This document shows positions 1 to 3,846 of a stretch of 12,087 nucleotides of DNA, in pieces. Numbering within the stretch: position 1 is the stretch's first letter; every line of letters begins with the position of its first letter. Source of the stretch: Candidatus Aminicenantota bacterium (GTDB lineage Bacteria > Acidobacteriota > Aminicenantia > Aminicenantales > Aminicenantaceae); the NCBI GenBank assembly GCA_016926925.1, contig JAFGNQ010000353.1, positions 1 to 12,087 on the forward strand. The letters run 5' to 3'. The translations under genes and the position numbers were made by a program. The notes under the pieces are model-generated. The model was not told the DNA's origin. It made no database searches and worked only from the letters and a program-made list of their open reading frames with translations.

Positions 1-237
1 CCTCCTGTCGTAACAGGTGCTGCTTTCTGTGTCAAAGACGGCAAGCTGACTGAGCCGGCCGATGTTTTCGATCACCCCTACTGGGATTATGTGAGAACCA
101 AAATCTCCGAAAAAGCCACAGATATTCGCAGACAGGGTTTCTCCGGCGCGGCCATGCTCCCTTTCAGTGAGCTGGAATACGGGGGAATTGTCGAAAAATT
201 GGAAAAACTGGATAAAAAATTCACTTTCAGAGATTAA
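1..237 (+). CDS. fbp: Fructose-1,6-bisphosphate aldolase/phosphatase, C-terminal fragment
   Basis: This is the last 78 codons of a gene that starts before the window; the reading frame is open from base 1 to the TAA at 235-237. The peptide opens with PPVVTGAAFCVKDGKLTEP, has FDHPYWDYVR and DIRRQGF in the middle, and closes with LEYGGIVEKLEKLDKKF. This order matches, from memory, the C-terminus of the archaeal-type class V bifunctional FBP aldolase/phosphatase (PP...F.VK.G.L..P.DLFDDP, then a MRR/IRR.G segment, then E.EY). That cytosolic Mg-dependent enzyme condenses triose phosphates to fructose-1,6-bisphosphate and removes the 1-phosphate, which commits carbon to gluconeogenesis. The catalytic residues lie upstream of the window and cannot be checked. 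The enzyme is known mainly from archaea and from thermophilic or anaerobic bacteria. Confidence 0.75.
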   Translation, partial: PPVVTGAAFCVKDGKLTEPADVFDHPYWDYVRTKISEKATDIRRQGFSGAAMLPFSELEYGGIVEKLEKLDKKFTFRD

Positions 238-380
238 CCGGAACATGGTTGGATATAAACGGGAGGGAGGAGATTGCGGTCTTTGATTCCTGCTAATCAT
301 TTTTTCGGACCCTCCCATTGTTGGGGATTCATCCACCGCTTGCATTGAGAAGAACGGAACGATCCAACCCAGGGGAAAAA

Positions 381-794
381 ATGCACGGGAATCCTGTTCC
401 CACTGTGGACATCATCATTGAAATCGTGCGAGAAGACAGAAAGAGGGGAATTGTGCTCATCAAGAGGAAAAATCCACCGTTTGGCTGGGCTATTCCCGGC
501 GGCTTCGTCGACTACGGTGAATCGCTGGAACAAGCAGCCGTCCGAGAAGCCAAAGAAGAGACATCTCTGGACGTTTGTCTTAAACGACAGATGCACTCCT
601 ATTCAGACCCTGACCGCGATCCAAGACAACACACCATCTCTACGGTATACATTGCAGAGGCGGAGGGAAACCCGGAAGCCCGAGACGATGCCCTGGAAAT
701 CGGAGTTTTCACTGTCGAAGAAATTTCATTTCCCCTTGTTTTCGATCATCGAAAAATCCTTGACGATTATTTCCAGCACAAATGGATCCCTTGA
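381..794 (+). CDS. NUDIX hydrolase, ADP-ribose pyrophosphatase-like
   Basis: This encodes 137 residues. The ATG at 381 is chosen because a purine-rich AGGGGA (371-376) sits just upstream and because the family fold ([26 protein letters not shown]) begins right after it. The frame is open further upstream, but those residues do not look like the family. The Nudix box spans residues 41-63: G41, E47, R55, E56, E59 and E60 are all present, and the usual glycine near the end is Ser62. The stretch [11 protein letters not shown] (75-85) is typical of the ADP-ribose pyrophosphatase group that includes archaeal MJ1149-like proteins. Members hydrolyse ADP-ribose or related nucleoside diphosphates in the cytosol; the exact substrate cannot be read from sequence. 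The gene ends 41 bases before the EncFtn-like gene and may be co-transcribed with it. Confidence 0.85.
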   Translation: MHGNPVPTVDIIIEIVREDRKRGIVLIKRKNPPFGWAIPGGFVDYGESLEQAAVREAKEETSLDVCLKRQMHSYSDPDRDPRQHTISTVYIAEAEGNPEARDDALEIGVFTVEEISFPLVFDHRKILDDYFQHKWIP

Positions 795-824
795 ATGAAA
801 ATTCGGATGACGATAGTTTTTTAA

Positions 825-830
825 AGGAGG
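825..830 (+). promoter_or_regulatory. Strong Shine-Dalgarno site fixing the EncFtn-like start
   Basis: AGGAGG lies 5 bases before the ATG at 836. It argues against the longer in-frame ATG at 782, which would overlap the end of the NUDIX gene and has no comparable ribosome binding site. Confidence 0.8.
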
Positions 831-835
831 TCATT

Positions 836-1138
836 ATGGGTGGAGGAGCCTATCATGAGTCGGCTGACAAGCTGACAAAAAAAACGAAAGAGCTGCACAG
901 AGCCTTGAATTCGCTCATAGAGGAACTGGAAGCCGTAAACTGGTACCAACAGAGAGTGGATGCAACAGAGAATGAAGAGCTCAGGGAAATTCTTGCACAC
1001 AACCGGGATGAAGAAAAAGAACACGCAGCCATGGTGCTCGAATGGATCAGGAGGAATGATGAAGCCTTTGCCGAAGAACTGAAAACTTATCTCTTCACTG
1101 AGGGCAAAATAACCGAGATTGAAGAGGAGAAGGACTGA
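836..1138 (+). CDS. Encapsulated-ferritin-like (EncFtn) ferroxidase
   Basis: A 100-residue, almost entirely helical protein. The core matches the two-helix EncFtn family: SLIEELEAVNWYQQRVDA, then LAHNRDEEKEHAAMVLEW, then TYLFTEGKITEIE. With a constant offset of two from my recollection of Rhodospirillum rubrum EncFtn numbering, the iron residues are all present: Glu29, Glu30, Glu32, Trp36, Tyr37, Glu60 and His63. In the characterised family two subunits form the ferroxidase centre at their interface and assemble into a decameric ring that oxidises Fe(II), normally inside an encapsulin shell. Here the chain stops at EEEKD directly after the conserved region. I see no encapsulin-targeting tail and no encapsulin gene next to it. 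It may act unencapsulated or with a shell encoded elsewhere. The ATG at 836 is set by the Shine-Dalgarno site. Confidence 0.85.
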   Translation: MGGGAYHESADKLTKKTKELHRALNSLIEELEAVNWYQQRVDATENEELREILAHNRDEEKEHAAMVLEWIRRNDEAFAEELKTYLFTEGKITEIEEEKD

Positions 1139-1235
1139 TTCAGGAGGCTTAACGCATCACGCTATTGACGGAATTCATGCATGCGCAGGGAATTCGGAAG
1201 GCCGGCCCCAAAAGGAAGAGGTAGGACGAACGATC

Positions 1236-1502
1236 ATGAGCTCAAAAAAAAATCGCGACGAAAAGACATCCGATGCAGACACAAAAATCAAGGAAGTGCA
1301 CTCCGTCTGGGGACCTGCGGAAGCCGAAGTCATAAAAAGCTTTCTCGAAAGTCATGGGATTAAGAGTATACTCAAAGGATTAGTGGTTCAATCGGTCCAT
1401 CCCTTTTCCGCAGACGGCTTGGGTGAAATAAAAATCTTTGTCCTGGAGAAAGATTACGAGCTCGCAAAGAAATTGCTTGCAGAGATCGCCAAGCCGCTCT
1501 GA
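1236..1502 (+). CDS. DUF2007-type small protein (putative signal-transducing protein)
   Basis: An 88-residue protein with a charged, probably disordered N-terminus (MSSKKNRDEKTSDADTKIKE) followed by one compact domain. The pattern VHSVWGPAEAEVIKSFLESH, then GIKSILKG, then SADGLGEIKIFVLEKDYELA and KKLLAE fits the DUF2007 family (PF09413), a small alpha/beta domain of unknown biochemical role. The characteristic elements are the early AEAE.IK..LE.HGI helix, the central LG.I strand and the final helix ending in LLAE. The ATG at 1236 is preferred; AGGA at 1223-1226 is a plausible ribosome binding site. The frame extends upstream to a TTG at 1119, but that would overlap the EncFtn-like gene. No catalytic residues are evident. 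It lies 97 bases after the EncFtn-like gene, so a shared transcript is possible but not shown. Confidence 0.7.
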   Translation: MSSKKNRDEKTSDADTKIKEVHSVWGPAEAEVIKSFLESHGIKSILKGLVVQSVHPFSADGLGEIKIFVLEKDYELAKKLLAEIAKPL

Positions 1503-1558
1503 ATTGCCAACTCCATCAAAAGACACGGAAACCTCGGATGGAACATCGATCCAAGGAG

Positions 1559-1605
1559 CTCTCAATCTGCTGCGGATAAGACGGCAATCTTCATAAGATT
1601 GAGAG
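1559..1605. repeat. 10-bp inverted repeat with competing internal hairpin
   Basis: CTCTCAATCT (1559-1568) is the exact reverse complement of AGATTGAGAG (1596-1605). The right arm overlaps a second perfect hairpin, CAATCTT (1585-1591) with AAGATTG (1595-1601). CGGCAA (1582-1587) can also pair with TTGCCG (1609-1614). These pairings exclude one another, so an RNA from here could adopt alternative folds. There is no uridine run directly after the stems. The role is unknown. Confidence 0.5.
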
Positions 1606-1636
1606 TGCTTGCCGAAATACACACATTTTTGTCTTG

Positions 1637-1665
1637 ATTGCCGGATCCTTATATCGGTCAATTTT
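1637..1665 (+). terminator. Weak terminator-like hairpin after the DUF2007 gene
   Basis: ATTGCCGG (1637-1644) pairs with TCGGTCAAT (1654-1662) with one bulged base (T1658) and a 9-base loop. It is followed by only a few T residues (1662-1665). The stem is moderately GC-rich, but the T-tract is short, so this is at best a weak intrinsic terminator for the upstream genes. Confidence 0.2.
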
Positions 1666-1705
1666 AGAGATCGCTAAATCCGTTTGTCCCGTTTCATCCC
1701 CACGT

Positions 1706-1735
1706 TTGAACTGCATATAAAAAATGCCATAAAAT
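1706..1735 (+). promoter_or_regulatory. Possible sigma-70-type promoter upstream of the structured region
   Basis: TTGAAC (1706-1711) and TAAAAT (1730-1735) are separated by 18 bases and lie in an AT-rich patch. Transcription would start near 1742 and run into the hairpin-rich stretch. There is no gene directly downstream to confirm it, and AT-rich DNA yields such matches by chance. Confidence 0.35.
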
Positions 1736-1741
1736 TTTTTC

Positions 1742-2014
1742 CGGACTCCGCCTAAAAATGGATAGTTAGGTTTGCACTAAAGCGCAATTGATTCTTTCGA
1801 AAGCCTCGCTTGAAAGCAGTTGCATTTCCGTTTTCCTGGTAGAGCTCTCGAGAGAGAGCAGTAGAAGGAGCCGCAGTCCGTATGCATCGTACTGGGATGA
1901 CAGGCGCAAAAGGCAAACGCAATTCTCTCCCTGTATGAACCGCTAATTGGCAGCAGGAAAGCAAGTGCCGGTCATAGCTCGGTTGAGTCGTATAGCGGTT
2001 GCTGGGGGATTTTT
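1742..2014 (+). ncRNA. Candidate structured non-coding RNA or leader
   Basis: Read as RNA, this stretch folds into consecutive hairpins. The first is CCTAA/TTAGG (1751-1755, 1766-1770). Next is a long interrupted stem from 1780 to 1827 made of four paired segments, including GCAATTG with CAGTTGC (1784-1790, 1817-1823) and CTTTC with GAAAG (1794-1798, 1812-1816), about 19 pairs in all. Then comes GCTCTC/GAGAGC closed by a GAGA tetraloop (1844-1859). The last is a three-way-junction-like unit: AACCGCTA/TAGCGGTT (1938-1945, 1993-2000) with two small inner stems. TCTCCC (1926-1931) can pair with GGGGGA (2004-2009), directly followed by five T residues (2010-2014), which resembles an intrinsic terminator. 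A possible promoter precedes it. It matches no RNA family I recognise. The folding was done by eye, without energy calculation or covariation. Confidence 0.35.
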
Positions 2015-2115
2015 CGACGAATACCGACACGGTCAAGCTCTAACTGGAATCATTGAATTCGGTATCACCGCGGATACGGAAATGTAGAAATTTGGGATAA
2101 TTCCGGATTTTTCCC

Positions 2116-2143
2116 TTGACATTACACTATGTATTGCTATATT
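2116..2143 (+). promoter_or_regulatory. Promoter of the mraZ/dcw operon
   Basis: A perfect -35 box TTGACA (2116-2121) and a -10 box TATATT (2138-2143, five of six consensus bases) are separated by 16 bases. The start of transcription would be near 2150, giving a leader of about 25 bases before the mraZ start codon. No other promoter this good is seen before the cluster. The compact downstream genes suggest it drives all of them. Confidence 0.75.
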
Positions 2144-2155
2144 TTATATTAAAAA

Positions 2156-2180
2156 TGGGATAGAACGGGACAAATTGGGA
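2156..2180 (+). promoter_or_regulatory. MraZ operator: three 10-bp-phased repeats
   Basis: TGGGA (2156-2160), CGGGA (2166-2170) and TGGGA (2176-2180) are separated by exactly 5 bases each. This is the arrangement known for E. coli MraZ, which binds TGGGN direct repeats spaced by 5 bases near its own promoter. Here the repeats start a few bases after the predicted transcription start and run into the mraZ coding sequence, so bound MraZ would block initiation or early elongation. Another TGGGA at 2093-2097 lies upstream of the -35 box and may be chance. Confidence 0.75.
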
Positions 2181-2636
2181 AACTTACTAATAGGAAGCTA
2201 CACGGCAAAGTTCGACAAGAGCGGACGAATAAAAATTCCGGAAAAATTCCGCACAGCCATCGAAACCCAATACGGGAAAGAACTTTTTATAACTTCCTTG
2301 ACCGATGAATCCGTCCAAATATACCCTCTTCCGGAGTGGCAAAAACTGGCAGGCATATCCAATGTGGGGCTGCTTCAGTTCAAGCCGAAACTTCGCAAGT
2401 TCCTTCTCAGGGTCAACCGGACCGGCACCCACTACGAAATAGATTCCAAAGGACGTGTGTTGATCAGCCAGACCCTGAGGGACAAGGCTAAGCTCGAGGA
2501 AGAAATAACCATAATCGGTCTCAACAACCATTTGGAGGTCTGGAACACGACCCTCCTCAATGAGTTGATTGAGCAGAATCCCCTAACAGAGGAAGACTTT
2601 GAGGATATCTCAGGCTTATCGCCAGAGGACACGTAA
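2175..2636 (+). CDS. mraZ: Transcriptional regulator MraZ
   Basis: A 153-residue protein of the usual MraZ length with two AbrB-like swapped-hairpin half-domains. Each half carries the family's DxxGR signature: Asp14-Lys-Ser-Gly17-Arg18 and Asp90-Ser-Lys-Gly93-Arg94. MraZ forms ring-shaped oligomers, binds repeats near its own promoter and controls the dcw operon. The only usable start codon near the expected N-terminus is TTG at 2175. No ATG or GTG is in frame between it and the conserved IGSYTAKFDKSGR region. Relative to the family the start gives about three extra residues. The ribosome binding site is weak (GGGA, 2167-2170, shared with the operator). The gene ends 2 bases before rsmH. The predicted promoter and operator next to it suggest autoregulation. 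Confidence 0.95.
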   Translation: MGNLLIGSYTAKFDKSGRIKIPEKFRTAIETQYGKELFITSLTDESVQIYPLPEWQKLAGISNVGLLQFKPKLRKFLLRVNRTGTHYEIDSKGRVLISQTLRDKAKLEEEITIIGLNNHLEVWNTTLLNELIEQNPLTEEDFEDISGLSPEDT

Positions 2637-2638
2637 GG

Positions 2639-3535
2639 ATGAGGGACATCGCTCATGTTCCCGTACTCCCGGAAGAAACCCTGCAGTACCTGGGAGCGAT
2701 AAGAGAGGGGACATATATTGACTGCACGATAGGATTGGGGGGTCATGCGCTCAAAATCCTGCAGTCAAACTCAAAAGCGAAATTGGTCGGATTTGACCTT
2801 GATGAAGAATCACTGCTCATAGCCAAAGACCGGCTTAAAAGCTTTAAAGACAGAGTCGAGCTCTATCACTCGGATTTCAGGAATCTTCCCGACCTCGACA
2901 TTACCTTTTCCCAGGTAAAGGGCATCCTGCTTGATCTGGGCATATCGTCATTCCAACTCGACTCCCCGGAAAGGGGTTTCAGTTATTCCAGAAAGGGTCC
3001 TCTCGATATGCGGATGGATTTGCGGAGTAAAACAACGGCAGCGAGAATCATCGATAAATATTCAGAGCACAAGCTCGCACAAATTTTTTATGAATTCGGT
3101 GAACTCAGACAGGCTAAACGATTGGCCAAAGAAATCGTCAGTCGAAGAAAATCGCAAGAGATTGAAACGACGAGTCAACTCCTCCAAATCGTGGAGGATG
3201 TCTGTCGTTGGCGCCCCCAAAAAGGCAAGACGCATCCCGCCGCCCGGGTCTTTCAAGCGATCCGCATCGTTGTCAATCAAGAATTGGAAGGGGTATCGGA
3301 TTTTCTGGAAAGGATCACAGAAAAGATTTCTGCGGGAACCCGGATGGTTGCCATATCCTTCCACTCTCTAGAGGACAGGATCGTCAAACACACATTCATT
3401 AAACTGGCATCTCCTCAAGAAAAGGAGCCTATGCTCAAAATCCTCACTAAAAAGCCTGTCGTCCCTGCGGAATCGGAAGTGGCGCTCAATTTCAGGGCAA
3501 GGTCAGCCAAGCTCAGAGCCGCGGAGAGAATCTGA
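2639..3535 (+). CDS. rsmH: 16S rRNA (cytosine(1402)-N(4))-methyltransferase RsmH
   Basis: A 298-residue class I methyltransferase of typical length, formerly called MraW. It methylates N4 of C1402 in the decoding centre of 16S rRNA using S-adenosylmethionine. The family N-terminus HVPVLPEETLQYL (6-18) is present, followed by the SAM-binding glycine motif DCTIGLGGHA (28-37) and GFDLDEES (51-58). The hallmark LLDLGISSFQLDSPERGFS (98-116) and GPLDMRMD (120-127) follow. HPAARVFQAIRI and ISFHSLEDRIVK appear further on. The ATG at 2639 has AGAGGA (2624-2629) about 9 bases upstream. The stop codon overlaps the ftsL start by one base (TGATG), which suggests coupled translation. Nothing unusual is seen. 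Confidence 0.97.
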   Translation: MRDIAHVPVLPEETLQYLGAIREGTYIDCTIGLGGHALKILQSNSKAKLVGFDLDEESLLIAKDRLKSFKDRVELYHSDFRNLPDLDITFSQVKGILLDLGISSFQLDSPERGFSYSRKGPLDMRMDLRSKTTAARIIDKYSEHKLAQIFYEFGELRQAKRLAKEIVSRRKSQEIETTSQLLQIVEDVCRWRPQKGKTHPAARVFQAIRIVVNQELEGVSDFLERITEKISAGTRMVAISFHSLEDRIVKHTFIKLASPQEKEPMLKILTKKPVVPAESEVALNFRARSAKLRAAERI

Positions 3536-3843
3536 TGGTCAGCAAGAAATTCACGAAAAAGGAGCTGTTCATAGGAATATTCTGCATACTTTTTGTCATT
3601 GCACTCCTGACGTTTTACATCTGGCATCAGGCCGAAACAGTAAGGCTCGGCTATAGAATGCATGAGCTGCAAGTGGAAATTCTGTCGATAGAAAGGGCCA
3701 TCGACCAGCTGGAAGCCGAAAAAGCATCTCTTCTTTCTCTGGATCGTGTAGAAAGGATTGCGAGAAAAGACTTGAAGATGGAGCTTCCTGTAGAGGAGCA
3801 AGTCATTCGGAACGAAGATGAGGGGCACTCAAAGAGCGAATAA
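3535..3843 (+). CDS. ftsL: Cell division protein FtsL
   Basis: A 102-residue bitopic membrane protein: a short basic cytoplasmic N-terminus (MVSKKFTKKE), one transmembrane helix (about residues 11-30), and an extracytoplasmic leucine-rich coiled coil (about 35-70). A conserved-looking LSLDRVERIARKDLKM segment follows, which resembles the end of FtsL/FtsL-like domains. FtsL forms a complex with FtsB and FtsQ and activates FtsW-FtsI at the septum. FtsL proteins diverge strongly, so the call rests on topology, size and position between rsmH and ftsI rather than on residues. The ATG overlaps the rsmH stop by one base, with GGAGAG (3522-3527) as ribosome binding site. The charged tail after residue 85 looks disordered. 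Confidence 0.85.
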   Translation: MVSKKFTKKELFIGIFCILFVIALLTFYIWHQAETVRLGYRMHELQVEILSIERAIDQLEAEKASLLSLDRVERIARKDLKMELPVEEQVIRNEDEGHSKSE

Positions 3844-3846
3844 CCG

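Larger units (their letters stand above)
1503..2174. other. 672-base intergenic region before the dcw operon
   Basis: No convincing protein gene is seen on either strand. The region holds, from left to right: a 10-bp inverted repeat with a competing inner hairpin (1559-1614), a weak terminator-like stem (1637-1665), a possible promoter (1706-1735), a run of hairpins that could be a structured RNA (1742-2014), an extra TGGGA (2093-2097), the dcw promoter (2116-2143), and the start of the MraZ operator repeats. Confidence 0.7.

Noticed and set aside
261..316. GGGAGGG (261-267) pairing with CCCTCCC (310-316) as a terminator after the FBP aldolase/phosphatase gene
   Set aside because: The loop would be 42 bases and no T-tract follows the stem, so it does not look like an intrinsic terminator.
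782..835. Extended N-terminus of the EncFtn-like protein starting at ATG 782
   Set aside because: It would overlap the NUDIX gene, lacks a ribosome binding site, and the strong AGGAGG before ATG 836 gives a start that matches the family.
1119..1235. Extended N-terminus of the DUF2007 protein from TTG 1119
   Set aside because: It overlaps the EncFtn-like gene, has no ribosome binding site, and the extra 39 residues show no relation to the family.
1935..2003. An integron attC site or mobile cassette end around the AACCGCTA/TAGCGGTT repeat
   Set aside because: The required core sites (RYYYAAC and GTTRRRY) are not both present and no cassette gene or integrase is nearby.
1904..2009. A c-di-GMP (GEMM) riboswitch, because of GCGCAAAAGGCAAAC
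   Set aside because: The opening resembles the GEMM consensus, but the GAAA-capped stem, the GGGACGCAAAGCC block and the tetraloop-receptor part are not found in order.
1752..2036. A 94-residue open frame on the - strand in the intergenic region
   Set aside because: It needs a TTG start without a ribosome binding site, its composition (many Arg, Ser, Thr, Cys) is unlike the neighbouring proteins, and no family motif is visible. The same DNA is rich in inverted repeats, which fits RNA or DNA structure better.
1738..2107. TTCCGGA copies at about 1739 and 2101 as ends of a small mobile element
   Set aside because: They share only a short palindromic core; the flanks do not match as inverted or direct repeats and no target duplication is visible.
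1503..2174. tRNA, RNase P RNA, tmRNA, SRP RNA or a CRISPR array in the intergenic region
   Set aside because: No T-loop or acceptor pattern, none of the conserved P RNA or SRP blocks, and no regularly spaced direct repeats are present.
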